Source: an uncultured Clostridia bacterium
Lineage (GTDB): Bacteria > Bacillota > Clostridia > Oscillospirales > Oscillospiraceae
NCBI GenBank assembly: GCA_947165595.1
Contig: CAMVAV010000002.1
Coordinates: forward strand, 25,200-89,199
Direction of reading: 5' to 3'
Length of the DNA stretch: 64,000 nucleotides
The translations under genes and the position numbers were made by a program. The notes under the pieces were generated by a model. It did not search any database and was not told the origin of the DNA. It saw only the letters and a program-made list of their open reading frames with translations. Shown piece by piece: positions 46,181 to 57,000 of this stretch; positions within the stretch are counted from its first letter, which is position 1, and each line of letters starts with the position of its first letter.

Positions 46181-46954
46181 TCAGCTTTCTCTTCCGCTTT
46201 CTTCTGTCTTTTTTCTCTGTTTTTTCTGCTTCTCAGGCTTTTCCCGTTTCTTCTCTTTCTTTTCTTTCGGCTCTTTTGGCTCTTTTGCTTCTTTCGGCTC
46301 TTTTGCTTCTTTCGGCTCTTTTGCTTCTTTCGGCTCTTTCGGTTCTTTCGGCTCTTTCGGTTCTTTCGGCTCTTTCGGCTTTTTTGGCTCTTTTGGCGCC
46401 TTTTTTCCGCTCTGCCGAAGCTCCTCCGGGATCTGCTTTTCAAACGCGCGGACGGCTCGGAGCAGCGAGAGCCACCCCATTGGACTGCGTCCCGCCCACG
46501 CCGTCACAGTCGGCATGTCCTGTTCATAACGGAACGTCACGACAGCGGGCGGCGTGAGCAGGTAACGGATCAGGCAGGCTATCGTGTCCGGCTGTTCCGA
46601 CAGGATAAGCCCGCGTCCGATATTCTGCATCCCCTTTTCGGCGATCTGCATCACCGTGGATCGCCCGCTTTTTGTCTCATAGCAGCGGGAGCGTCGCATC
46701 ACGCCGAAAAGCCGTACAGCAACCGCTCCGTCTCCGATGCCGAGGATACGGTGGTCACCCGTGGGAAGCACCTGCAAGCGCCCGTCCTCAGCGGGCTGCA
46801 CCCTGCCGCACAAGGCGCGCTTGATTTCTTTGCGTTCCGTCCGGTTCACTCCGCATTGCTCCTTTTGTCCGGCGCGTCTTCCGCACATCCTCCCGCGCAT
46901 CCGCTGTATCGAACGAACCGGATAGCGCTGTACTGTGCAGTCACGCGTCTTCAA
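46181..46954 (-). CDS. Hypothetical protein with Lys-Glu-Pro repeat tail (start uncertain)
   Basis: Globular N-part (QNIGRGLILSEQPDTIACLIRYLLTPPAVVTFRYEQDMPTVTAWAGRSPMGWLSLLRAVRAFEKQIPEELRQ) followed by (KEP/KEA)n and a basic tail. Confidence 0.6.
   Translation of the reverse strand: MKTRDCTVQRYPVRSIQRMRGRMCGRRAGQKEQCGVNRTERKEIKRALCGRVQPAEDGRLQVLPTGDHRILGIGDGAVAVRLFGVMRRSRCYETKSGRSTVMQIAEKGMQNIGRGLILSEQPDTIACLIRYLLTPPAVVTFRYEQDMPTVTAWAGRSPMGWLSLLRAVRAFEKQIPEELRQSGKKAPKEPKKPKEPKEPKEPKEPKEPKEAKEPKEAKEPKEAKEPKEPKEKKEKKREKPEKQKKQRKKTEESGRES
46266..46400. repeat. 9-bp tandem repeat array
   Basis: Iterated GGCTCTTTC/GGTTCTTTC/GCTTCTTTC nonamers encoding KEP and KEA units on the minus strand. Confidence 0.85.
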
Positions 46955-47249
46955 TATTGAGAAGATTGAGAAACCCTGTCACCTGAAACACATCCAAAAC
47001 GTCTTTACGCACGTTTCTGAGCTGAAGCACGCCGCCCTTGTCCCCCATCTTCTTATGGAGCTTCATAATCGTTCGCAGGCCGGCACTGGAAATATAAGGT
47101 ACTTTGCTGAAATCCAGCGTCATCGTTTCGAATTGCTTTGCCTGTTCCAACAGCGTTTTCTCCAGTGCAATCGTCGTGTTGGAGTCGATTCGGCCGGAAA
47201 TCAGCAATTCTGCGGCGTTTCCGCGCTTTTTGAGCACAACTTCCACCAA
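46941..47249 (-). CDS. STAS-domain anti-anti-sigma factor
   Basis: LISGRIDSNTTIALEKTL...VPYISSAGLRTIMKLHKKM. Confidence 0.88.
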   Translation of the reverse strand: MVEVVLKKRGNAAELLISGRIDSNTTIALEKTLLEQAKQFETMTLDFSKVPYISSAGLRTIMKLHKKMGDKGGVLQLRNVRKDVLDVFQVTGFLNLLNIEDA

Positions 47250-47293
47250 AGTACGTCACTCCTTTGTTCTGGCAGAATACTATATGTACGCTG

Positions 47294-47599
47294 TCAAACG
47301 TATTTAAACAGCCCCGCAAAGCCGGTCACCTCAAAAATCTCCATGACCTCCTTGCTGATCCCCTTGATCGCCAGGTTTCCGTTCTTTTTCCGCATTGCGA
47401 CGCGGATCGTCTTGAGCGCGCGCAGTCCCGCGCTGGAAACATAGGCAAGGTCAGTAAAGTTCAGAATGATGCTGTCGTACTGCTCCGAAAGCTGAAGCAT
47501 TGCCTCCTGTGCGCCGCCGGCAGTTACGGCATCCAGCCGGCCGACCAACTTCAATTCGCATTCTGTTCCATGCTTCACCACATTTAAATCCAGTGCCAT
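47294..47599 (-). CDS. STAS-domain anti-anti-sigma factor
   Basis: LVGRLDAVTAGGAQEAML...LAYVSSAGLRALKTIRVAM. Confidence 0.88.
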   Translation of the reverse strand: MALDLNVVKHGTECELKLVGRLDAVTAGGAQEAMLQLSEQYDSIILNFTDLAYVSSAGLRALKTIRVAMRKKNGNLAIKGISKEVMEIFEVTGFAGLFKYV

Positions 47600-47710
47600 A
47601 TTCTTTTCTCCTTTTTATTATACTTTACGGCAAACGCCGTGTTGACCACTCTCTGCTGTTATCCGTCAGCAAGTCTTACCGATTTTCTCCGTCCGTTCCG
47701 AAGCCGTGTC

Positions 47711-49726
47711 TCATGCGCTTTCCTCACCCAGTATCTTTTTATTGCGGACCTTTAGGTCATAGAACACCTCTTCCGCCCTGAAGACGTTGGAGCGTATCTC
47801 CGTCAGATCCATGGGACCGAACTTGTAGAACGGGCATTTATAGCTCGGCGTGTACTTCGTTTTGAGCGGAAAGCTGTTGAACGATACGATGATGCTGTTG
47901 CCCGTGGATTCCTGGTTGTTGAGCCGTTGCAGCTCGCTCGGATAGATCAGCGGACGCACCTGCGTATTGGTGGAAACGTTGATATCTCCGGCCTTGCTTC
48001 CGAGGTTCGACGAGGTCGAGGTCGTCTTGACCGTCATGTTTCCGCACATCTCGGAGAACATCTTGCAGGTGTCGGTGTCGTTCGAGCCGATGAACATCTT
48101 CACGCCGCAGTTGCCGATGACGATGTCCGCGACCTCCTTGCCGTAGACGTTCGTGAGCTGCACGAACGACTGAACCACCATGTTGAACCAGATTTTTCTG
48201 GAACGGCCGACGGTGATCATCTGGCCGAACTTGTCGATCTTCGGCATGTTTCCGAACTCGTCCATGATGAAGTAAACGTTGCGCGGGAGCGTCTGCCCTG
48301 GCAGCGGCGTCGCGATCTTGATGAGCGCCTTGTAGGTACTCAGGATGAACAGGCTCGCGAGCGCGTGGCGCGTGTCCTTTTCGTCGGGGATTTTCAAGAA
48401 TACCGCCGTCTTGCCGAACGCCAGCTTTTCCGCCTTGAGATCGGTCGCGGACGTGAGTCCGCACAGTCCCCGGTCGTTGAACAGGGTCAGCTTATCCATC
48501 GTGATGGACATGTACGAGCTCATGGTCGTCTCCGGCGCGCCGAGCACCTGACGCGAGAGCTGATATGCCTGCGAGAGCGGGCTGCGCCCCTCGAAATAAT
48601 CCTTAAGCGTTTTGTAGCCGTTGGCGGAGTCCGTGAGCGCCTTGTTGATATTGAAGAGGTTAAACTTCTCCTTGGTCATACCCAGCTCCGGGTTATCGCT
48701 GTCCTCCAAAAACGCAAGGCAGGTCGCGGTCACGATGGAACGGGCGCCTTTTTCCCAAAGGGGGTCTTTTTCATTCTGGATCGGGACGAGACCGCCGACC
48801 AGATCCTGCAAGTCCTCATACATCTCGTCGTAGATCTTCTGCTGTGCCACCTGCACGTCGGATTTGCAGTGATCCAGATCGGTGTACGCCTTGCCGTCCC
48901 ATTCCACCCACGGCTCTCCCTCCGCCGCTTCGCCGTTCATGCGTTTCAAATCAGGGTAATCAGACATGGCGTCCAGGTGAGCGATGATATTGTCCCCGGC
49001 CTTGCGATACTCCTGATAGGCGTCCCAGATCGGCTCGAGCGGGTTCCAGCGCGAGGACGAATAGGTGTCGCGCAGGTCGAGCACCATGACCTCATAGCCC
49101 TGCTGCTTCAAAAAGCCGCTGTGCAGGTCGAAAAGCTCGCCCTTGGGGTCGGTCATGATCATGCTGCTGCCGAGGTTCGCCGCGGCAATACACTGGATCA
49201 TGGGGTTGATGAAGGTGGTCGTCTTACCGGAGCCTGTGGCGCCGATGACCAGCGCGTGGACGCCGGACTTCCAGTTCCCCTCCAGCTTCCCCTTCTTGTT
49301 CATTACGGCGCGGGCGGGCACGCCGTCGTTCTTCGACTGTGGCAGCGTCTCGTAAGTAAACGTCGGAAAATACTTGTCGCGCTCGGCGTCCGTGAGGAAG
49401 CGGCTGTTTTCGAGGCTGCCCTCGATCCGGTCGCCGTCGCCGCCTTTGCCGTCGAGCAGCCCCTTGCCGCCAACGCCGCGAAGTCCGCCGTTGAGCGCGT
49501 AGAGTGCAACAAAAATGATGCTGACGCCTCCGCCGATTGCCCATGTTTGCCATTCGATCAGGAGCCTGGCGCGGAATCGTACGCCGGAACCGCCGATCAT
49601 GCCGCCGATGTTCTCCAGGATAAATCGAATCAGCGTGCCCATGAGCAGAGAAGATAAAACGAACAGTCCCGCATAGAGCGCCCATGTGCTTGATTTAATC
49701 CCCAAAAATCCGTCTTTTTTTGCCAT
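47711..49726 (-). CDS. VirD4/TraG-type T4SS coupling ATPase
   Basis: N-terminal TM; Walker A VIGATGSGKTTTFINPMIQ; YFIMDEFGNMPKIDKFGQMITVGRSRKIWFNMVVQSFVQL. Confidence 0.92.
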   Translation of the reverse strand: MAKKDGFLGIKSSTWALYAGLFVLSSLLMGTLIRFILENIGGMIGGSGVRFRARLLIEWQTWAIGGGVSIIFVALYALNGGLRGVGGKGLLDGKGGDGDRIEGSLENSRFLTDAERDKYFPTFTYETLPQSKNDGVPARAVMNKKGKLEGNWKSGVHALVIGATGSGKTTTFINPMIQCIAAANLGSSMIMTDPKGELFDLHSGFLKQQGYEVMVLDLRDTYSSSRWNPLEPIWDAYQEYRKAGDNIIAHLDAMSDYPDLKRMNGEAAEGEPWVEWDGKAYTDLDHCKSDVQVAQQKIYDEMYEDLQDLVGGLVPIQNEKDPLWEKGARSIVTATCLAFLEDSDNPELGMTKEKFNLFNINKALTDSANGYKTLKDYFEGRSPLSQAYQLSRQVLGAPETTMSSYMSITMDKLTLFNDRGLCGLTSATDLKAEKLAFGKTAVFLKIPDEKDTRHALASLFILSTYKALIKIATPLPGQTLPRNVYFIMDEFGNMPKIDKFGQMITVGRSRKIWFNMVVQSFVQLTNVYGKEVADIVIGNCGVKMFIGSNDTDTCKMFSEMCGNMTVKTTSTSSNLGSKAGDINVSTNTQVRPLIYPSELQRLNNQESTGNSIIVSFNSFPLKTKYTPSYKCPFYKFGPMDLTEIRSNVFRAEEVFYDLKVRNKKILGEESA

Positions 49727-49748
49727 AATCTACACCTCCGTGCGGCCC

Positions 49749-52700
49749 TTATTCGCTCTTTCCCCGATACAGCAGTCCCAGCATCGTAATATCGTCGAAC
49801 TGCGGCGCGTCCTTCACGAACTCGTCGATCCTCTTGCGCACATGGGACAGCAGCTCCTCCGGGACGATGTTGCCCGCCTCGTTCATCGCGTTCAAAAGGC
49901 GGTCGTCGCCAAAGAGCTCGTTCTGCGCGTCCGTCGCCTCCGTCACGCCGTCCGTATACTGGAAGATCATATCGCCCGGTTGGAGCCGGATCGTTTCGTT
50001 GCGATAACGGTAGCTGTCCGGCAGATCTTCAAATTCGTCCGGCTCCAACACGGCAAGAGCCGTGCAGCCGCCCTTTGGCAAAAATCTCCACGCGCCCTGC
50101 TGATACAGCAAAAGCTTTTCGTGTCCCGCGTCGGAATAGGTCAGTTCTCCCGTGGAGATCGTCAGGATACCCAGCCAGACCGTGACGAACAGGCCGTCTT
50201 TATTGCTTTCATCCAAGCGCTCGTTGACGCGGAACATCACGCTCGACGGATCGAGCCCCTCCAGCGCGGCGTCCTTGATGAGCGTCCGCGACGTCATCAT
50301 GAACAGCGCCGCCGGCACACCCTTGCCGCTCACGTCCGCCATCACCAGCGCCAGATGGTCGTCGTCCACGAGGAAGAAATCATAGAAGTCGCCGCCGACC
50401 TCCTTGGCGGGGTCCATCGTCGCGTAGAGATCGAACTCCGTGCGCCCCGGGAATGGCGGGAAAACGTTCGGCAGCATATTTGCCTGAATGCTCGACGCCG
50501 TTTGCAGCTCGTTTTCCATCCGCTCCCGTTCGGCCTGCTCACGATGCTTTGCCTCCAGTGCGCGCATCTTCCTGCGGACATACATATGTACCAGCAGGGC
50601 GATTGTCAGCGACGCCGCAAGCCCTACAAGAACGTAGAACCACGCCTGCTCATAGAACGCCTTCTCCTTGACGATCTTTACGGACACCTCCTTGTTGCCC
50701 CTGCCCATGGAGTCCTTCAGCTGCATCACAAAATGATAGGTGCCGCCGCGCAGGTTGGTGTAGTCCACAGGCACGATTTCGCTGCGCCTGATCGTCGTGC
50801 TGCTGCGCTCAAAGCCCTCCAGCTGATAGCTCACCTGGGGATCGCTCAGCGAATAGTTGAACACAAAGCTGGGCACCGTCAGCTTCTGTGTGTCGGAAGG
50901 AATCGTAAACGTACCGTCTCCGGCGGGGTAAAGCGTCCGGCCGTCCACTTCCACAAACGGGACAGTCGCCTTCAGCTCGTCGATATTCTCAAAGGGTTTC
51001 TCAATGTTGACCTTACAAACGCCGGTGCTCCCGGAAATGTACAGATCCCCCTCAGGGGTCAGTTCGCTGTAGGAATTCGCCGTGGCGACGCAGGGCAGAC
51101 CGTTGGTGATGCTGTAGTGCACGGGGGTGATCTCCCCGTTGGCGATCAGTTCCTCGGCGGGCACCACGTAGATGCCGTTGCTGCTGAGGATCCACATATC
51201 CCCCTTGCTGTTCTCATAGAGGTCGAAGTTGTTGCTGTAAGGGAACTTTTGGACTGTTGTCACCTGATAGTCCGGCGTCATGTAGGCGATGGCGTTGCTG
51301 GTGACGATCCAGACCACGCCATGCATCGTGTCGCGCTTGAGACGCATCACGATGCCCGAGGGCAGCCCATCCTCCACATCGATCGTTTTTACCAGGCCCC
51401 TGTCGTTGAAGATGGAAATCCCGCCGCCGTTGCTTCCCACGAGAATGTCGCCATCCGTGCCCTCCGCGACCGTAAGGGTCTCGGTGTTGACGATACCGTC
51501 CTCCTTGCCGTAGGAGGCTGCGACGCGGCCGCCGCGGATAACGTTCACACCGCCGGTAACCGCAACAAGGATGGAGCCGTCCTCCCGCTCGCAGACCGCG
51601 CGGAAGTTATTGGACAGCATCTCGTCTTCCGCGCCAAATACTGTCACCTCGCCCCGGTCGTAGCACAAAAGGCCCTGCCCCCGCCAGGTGGAGAGCCAGA
51701 GGCGATCGCGGCTGTCCCGGATGATGGAGCGGATGCGGTAGCCCTCCAGCAGTGAGATCAGATCGTCCGCGCCCAGATCCTTCCCGGACACGGTGGCCGC
51801 CTTTGTCAGCGGGATGGAGGGCACCACGCCGTCGTCATCGAGCACAAGCAGCCCTGTGTCCGTCCCCACAAACAGCTTGCCGTCGTACATACAGGTGGAG
51901 TTCACCACCATTTCGCTCAGTCCATAACGCTCTGACAGATTGGAAAACTGGTTGGGAACCACCTTCATCACGCCTTGACGCGTGGAGGTGAACCAAAGAT
52001 TTCCGAGGTAGTCGGTCATGACACGGCCGACGTTGTTGTTCATGGGCACGTCTTCCAGCAGATGAAAGCCGTCGTCGTCCAGCACGCCGATGCCGTTCCC
52101 GCCGCAGATCCAGAGCCTGTCGTCGATATACTCGATATCCCGCAGGTATTTCAGCGGCTCGATATCGAACTTTTTGAGGATTGTAAAGCCGTCGTTGAGA
52201 TCAACGTAATAGAGGGCAAAATCCGCCGCCTCCTGATAGATGCGGCCGGGCGTCTTCGGGTCTGGAAGCATGGCGCCCACCCCGGCGAGCGGGTTGTCGT
52301 CAATGCTGATGAAGCGGAGCAGCCTGCCCTCCCGGATCATGATCAGGTCGCCCAGGTCCGTCGTGCCGTAGATGATCCCGTCGATTCCCGTACGGATGTC
52401 GCGCATTTCCACCTCGGCAAGCTCAGGCTCTTCCATCGTATGCACCTGATACTCCGAATCAATCGTCGCAATGCCGCTTGAGGTGGCGAGGTAGATCGTA
52501 CCGTCTTTACTCTCCGTGATGGCGCTCACTTTGGTGGACGGCATTCCCTCCGCTTTGCCCCACTTGCGCAGCTCGCCCTGCTCCATTACCGCGACGCCGC
52601 TGTCGTTTGTGCCGATCCACAGCCGATCCCGACTGTCCACGAACAGACTCACCACGCTGGCAATGCCGTGGGAGGAGTCCATACGCTCAAAGGTGTTGCC

Positions 52701-52973
52701 GTCGTAGCGGATCAGTCCGGCATAGCTGCCGATCCAGAGGAAGCCCTCCGACGTCTGAACGATCGCGTTTGCCTCGGATGTGGGCAGGCCATTGGGATTG
52801 TTGTACAGTACCGCGGAAAAATTGTCGGGCCGGTTCACGGGATCAACGGTGCTTATGCTGTCTGAACTTCCGGCGGCATTCGCAACGCTTGCGGCCGACA
52901 AAATGATAAGCGCCAGAAGCACACATAAACAGGGGAGCCATCTTCTTTTATGCTTCGTTTCCTTCATCATCAA
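49749..52973 (-). CDS. Beta-propeller (Reg_prop/Y_Y_Y-like) membrane sensor with SpoIIE-type PP2C phosphatase
   Basis: Signal/TM N-terminus, repeated propeller units (TSEGFLWIGSYAGLIRYDGNTFERMDSSHGI), TM, then SIQANMLPNVFPPFPGRTEFDLYATMDPAKEVGGDFYDFFLVDDDHLALVMADVSGKGVPAALFMM. Confidence 0.9.
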   Translation of the reverse strand: MMMKETKHKRRWLPCLCVLLALIILSAASVANAAGSSDSISTVDPVNRPDNFSAVLYNNPNGLPTSEANAIVQTSEGFLWIGSYAGLIRYDGNTFERMDSSHGIASVVSLFVDSRDRLWIGTNDSGVAVMEQGELRKWGKAEGMPSTKVSAITESKDGTIYLATSSGIATIDSEYQVHTMEEPELAEVEMRDIRTGIDGIIYGTTDLGDLIMIREGRLLRFISIDDNPLAGVGAMLPDPKTPGRIYQEAADFALYYVDLNDGFTILKKFDIEPLKYLRDIEYIDDRLWICGGNGIGVLDDDGFHLLEDVPMNNNVGRVMTDYLGNLWFTSTRQGVMKVVPNQFSNLSERYGLSEMVVNSTCMYDGKLFVGTDTGLLVLDDDGVVPSIPLTKAATVSGKDLGADDLISLLEGYRIRSIIRDSRDRLWLSTWRGQGLLCYDRGEVTVFGAEDEMLSNNFRAVCEREDGSILVAVTGGVNVIRGGRVAASYGKEDGIVNTETLTVAEGTDGDILVGSNGGGISIFNDRGLVKTIDVEDGLPSGIVMRLKRDTMHGVVWIVTSNAIAYMTPDYQVTTVQKFPYSNNFDLYENSKGDMWILSSNGIYVVPAEELIANGEITPVHYSITNGLPCVATANSYSELTPEGDLYISGSTGVCKVNIEKPFENIDELKATVPFVEVDGRTLYPAGDGTFTIPSDTQKLTVPSFVFNYSLSDPQVSYQLEGFERSSTTIRRSEIVPVDYTNLRGGTYHFVMQLKDSMGRGNKEVSVKIVKEKAFYEQAWFYVLVGLAASLTIALLVHMYVRRKMRALEAKHREQAERERMENELQTASSIQANMLPNVFPPFPGRTEFDLYATMDPAKEVGGDFYDFFLVDDDHLALVMADVSGKGVPAALFMMTSRTLIKDAALEGLDPSSVMFRVNERLDESNKDGLFVTVWLGILTISTGELTYSDAGHEKLLLYQQGAWRFLPKGGCTALAVLEPDEFEDLPDSYRYRNETIRLQPGDMIFQYTDGVTEATDAQNELFGDDRLLNAMNEAGNIVPEELLSHVRKRIDEFVKDAPQFDDITMLGLLYRGKSE

Positions 52974-53140
52974 AGATCATTTCTCCTTCTCATCCGCCGG
53001 CGTAAGCGGAAATATCGGATATTGCCCATCATTCTCTCCGTCTCCGGCAGGTCTCCACGATCCTGCCGCAGAGCCGATCCCTCGTTTTGTCGTGTTTATC
53101 CCAGATACCGCAGCGCAAGCATCCATATCGGGCCTGTACG

Positions 53141-54052
53141 TTATGATACTGTCCCGCCGCCGGTGATATCGTGGGACAGGACCAAAATCGTGCCATCCTC
53201 GCGCACCTCACAATTCAGCGTGATCTCCACGCCGTCGTTTTCCGCGAACATGCGTACCGTGCAATGCCCCGCTTCCGCGCCGGCGCGCACGTAGGCCGTT
53301 ACGTCGTTTTCGCCGTAGAGCACGCCGAGAACGTAGGCAGTTTCTTCGTTGTCGGAGCTGCATTCCCATGTCGTTTCCATCACGCTGACGGATCCGGCAG
53401 CTTCCCCGCTGTCCTGCGTCGTTACGGTGATCAGCAGATCGCCGCTTTCGTTCAGGCTCGCCGTGTACGGATATGCGCTTTCCTGGCCGCCGTGCACGAC
53501 GCCCTGCAGTTCCGTTCCGCTGACACTGATCAGGTTCGCACGCAGCGAGCCGTTTTCCTCCAGCACCTCCGTCAGGATCGTCATCTCATAGATTTGATCC
53601 TGCTCGTCTTTGCTATGGCACAGATTCAAAAGCAGAACGGCGCGTCCCGTTGTCTTTGGCGTCAACAGGAAGGTCGCTTTGTCGCTCGATTGCTTCAAAT
53701 CGGGGGCTGCGGAAAGCACCGGCAGGATAAACGACTCCCCGCCTGCGTCTCCGCTTTCCTCCGACAGGATCTCAACGCTCGTGCTCTCCTCTGAAATGAA
53801 CCACAGGTAATCCGGCGAGGCAGACCGGCTGACCTCCAGACGGACGCTCCCGTCCTTATTGACCGTCCAAGCATAGGGATAAGGCGTATCCTCTCCGCCG
53901 GTGAAGGTTTCGCCGCGGCTGCCCCGAATAATCAGGGCAGCCACAATCGTGGCGATGACCACAACGCAAAACGCGATTGCCGGGATCACATAGCGCTTGA
54001 TGCTTTCCCATCTGTAGACGCGCTCGCTCTCAAAAACAACTGTTTTAGCCAC
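53141..54052 (-). CDS. Membrane-anchored hypothetical protein with internal duplication
   Basis: TM IPAIAFCVVVIATIVAALII; GGEDTPYPYAWTVNKDGSVRLEVS and GGQESAYPYTASLNESGDLLITVT related repeats; overlaps the upstream gene. Confidence 0.65.
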   Translation of the reverse strand: MAKTVVFESERVYRWESIKRYVIPAIAFCVVVIATIVAALIIRGSRGETFTGGEDTPYPYAWTVNKDGSVRLEVSRSASPDYLWFISEESTSVEILSEESGDAGGESFILPVLSAAPDLKQSSDKATFLLTPKTTGRAVLLLNLCHSKDEQDQIYEMTILTEVLEENGSLRANLISVSGTELQGVVHGGQESAYPYTASLNESGDLLITVTTQDSGEAAGSVSVMETTWECSSDNEETAYVLGVLYGENDVTAYVRAGAEAGHCTVRMFAENDGVEITLNCEVREDGTILVLSHDITGGGTVS

Positions 54053-57000
54053 CGCCGTCGCCTCCTCCGCCTCCGCCTACGTCTGAGACGCCGCCTCCGA
54101 AGGCGCCGCCGAGCTCTCCTTGCATTTCTATGTTATTGAGTCGCTCTTCCAGCTCCCGCTGCTTTTCGATCTGTTCCTTCATCAAAGCGTTGGTCTGCGC
54201 CGTTTCCAGCCTGACGATCGCGTCGGAAAGAAGCTCTTCCTCGTTTTTGACCGTCAAGTCAATCACAATCGTGCTTTCGGGGGATTCCTTTGCGGTGATC
54301 GTAATGCGATAATGCAGGTTTCCACCGGTATAATTGCGCGGCGCGCGGAAAATCAGGCCGCTGTCCGTGGCCTCATAGCTTCCGGACGGTTCCTTCAGCT
54401 TTTCCACAATATTCACGATATTCTGCGCCGCGATCAGTTCATCCGCGGAAGGCTCCTCGGAGTTCAGAACGCTCTGCGCGGAGGCAAGGATCTCGTCCAG
54501 CCGTTCCGTCGAATACTTATGCGTCGGATCAAAGCTGACAAGTCCGGTGGCGCCGCTGCCCGCGTCATAGCTTTCCAGCTTGGCGGTAAAGCCCTCGCTT
54601 GAGCCGGAGATGCGAACGTCAAGCCTCACACCCTCGCCAGACTTGAGCAGCACGGTGCTGCTTTGCCCGCTGTAGATCGTACCCGTTCCGCTCGCTTCCG
54701 TATCCGTCTGATTGGCGACATCCTCCGCAACGGTCACATCCTCTCCGTTGACGTCAAGCATCTGCAAGTCGCCCGCGACGAGGACTGTGGCAAGGCCGAT
54801 GTGCAGGGGGGTCCCCTCCACGATGGTTTGGTTCAGCGTCTTTGCGATCGTGGTGCCGTCCAGTCCGAGCTTTGCGGTGAGCTGCTCCAGCTTCCACGAC
54901 GCCGGCGTGTCCCCCGTGTCATGCCAAGGCTCGAACTCGATCCAACGCAGCTCGGCGAGCCCCGGGATCAGCATTTGCACCACATCGGTTCCTCCCGCGG
55001 CAAATCCGTTGCCGGAGATGATGTATTTGCGAATATTCTCGTAGACTTCCGTGCACAGAACGCCGAACTCGTCGTAGTAGCCCACGGTCATGCGCACGGA
55101 CCCCTGTGCTGCGCTGAGCGCGGAGTCCGCATCCTGCGCCGTCTTCAGCTCCAGCGTCAGCACCTCGACTTGATCCAGCGCTTCATAGCTTGCGCGTCTG
55201 GCGGAAGGCACGATGCCCTCCGGCGTCTCCGGCCGAATGCCCCAGCTCTTGGTGATGGTGTTGTCAGGCGCCTGATCGACAAGATAAATGGCGCTCAGCG
55301 TCATGTTCAGATTGCCGATCGCCGCCAGCGTCACGCCGGTCAGCTCGGCAACATCCCCAAGGACATAGTCCAGCTCCAGCACCTGGCCGCCGTTCACCGA
55401 GGTATATCCCTGATCCGTCAGGTAGACGTATTTACTCCTGAACTCACTGCCGGAGACGTCGTTTGTCTTAAAGTGCAGCGCCACCGCAAGATCGTTGATC
55501 TCGGCGCTGAGCTGCTGCTTCTCAGTGGTCTCGCTCACCTGCAGCAGGACGCGCTGGACGCTGTTCATCTGCTTGTCTCTGTCGACTCCCACCGAGCCGG
55601 ACGGGTCAGCGTCCGTCAGGCCGTCGAGCCGGTAGGACTCGATCAGAACGCCGTCGCGCACACGCTGGAGGACGCCGTAGCTGATCGGCACCAGAAGCGG
55701 ACGCGGCGAATTTGTTGCAATGTCGACGCCGGCAAAGCCGTCCATGTTGGTCACGCTCAGGCCCGTGGCATAGAATACCGTCCTGCCGGCCAAGTCCACT
55801 CCCCTGCTCAGCGTACCGGCCGAGACCTGCATCGGCTGCGTCGTTTCCGCATCCGTATAGCGCACCGCCGCAATCAGGTTGTATTCGTTCGGATCCGCCG
55901 CGCCCTCGGCGCTGCCGGGGTACAGATAGAGGTTCAGCGAATCGGTGCGCGACTGCGGCTCGCGCCTGATCACGGACGACCACGCGCCCGCGTCCCTGCT
56001 CAGCTCGATATGGTTCTCCTTGAACGGGATATTGCTGATGAGCGCGATGCCGTTGTTTTGCAGCGTACGGTAGACCTGCAGCGGTTTGACGAGGTTGTCC
56101 TCCCGATCCCAGCCGGCGATCAGCTCGGGTTCCTCGCCTTCGGCATATCTGTAGTCGTATTCTCCCTTGCTGTTGATGTACCGCGAGCCTTCTCCGCGGA
56201 TCAGCCACGCGTTGATGCCGGAAATATTCCAGTCGGTCACCACGTTGCTGCGGATCTCCAGGCTGATGTCGAGCAGCTGCGTGATGTTCTGGATCGTGAC
56301 AAAGAAGTAATCCGTCTTTCCCTCGCGGAATTGGTAGGCGGGATCGCTGACCGTATAGCTGACTTCCTCGGTCGCACCGTCCACCGTGCGTTTTTTAACG
56401 CCTGTCCGCGCGGCATAGCTGTTCATTGCCTCGATCACGTCAATACTCGGCTCGACGGAATGGATGATCCCGTCGCCGTCGACATAGCGGTAGCCCATTG
56501 CCATGCCGCCGCTGAGCGTATCCTGCGGCACGTTGATCAGATACCCTTTCTCGTCCCTGCCGGGCTTCTGACCGTAAGAGCCCGTGGTTATGCCGAAGAG
56601 CAGCTTAACGCTCTGCGTGGTTTCCGTGATCTCATAGGTCGTGGCCAGCTCGGAAATACTGCGTCCCTGCGCGCCCTTGTTCGTGGTAAACTCGCCGGGG
56701 TCACGGTAGTCGATACCGATCCAGCCAAGGCCGTCCTCGTTTTCGCTGCTGGCGGTCCAGGTGGTGCTCGTCGCGCTGTTCGTCTCCTGCGTGACCACGA
56801 TCTTCTTGATCTTCAGCTTATCATAGACGTCGCCGTTTCCGTCCGTATTGTCCGGAATGATTTGAATGGCCGTCAGATCGCCATAATCCTGGCTGGTGGA
56901 GATCTTGAAGGGCGTGATCGCGCCCGTGCGGAACGCGTCTCCCATGATCTGCTGATTCGCCAGCGTACAGCCGCTGACGCCGTTTTCAAAGATCAGGCGG

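Noticed and set aside
46266-46400. CRISPR array
   Set aside because: Repeats are contiguous 9-mers in a coding frame without spacers.
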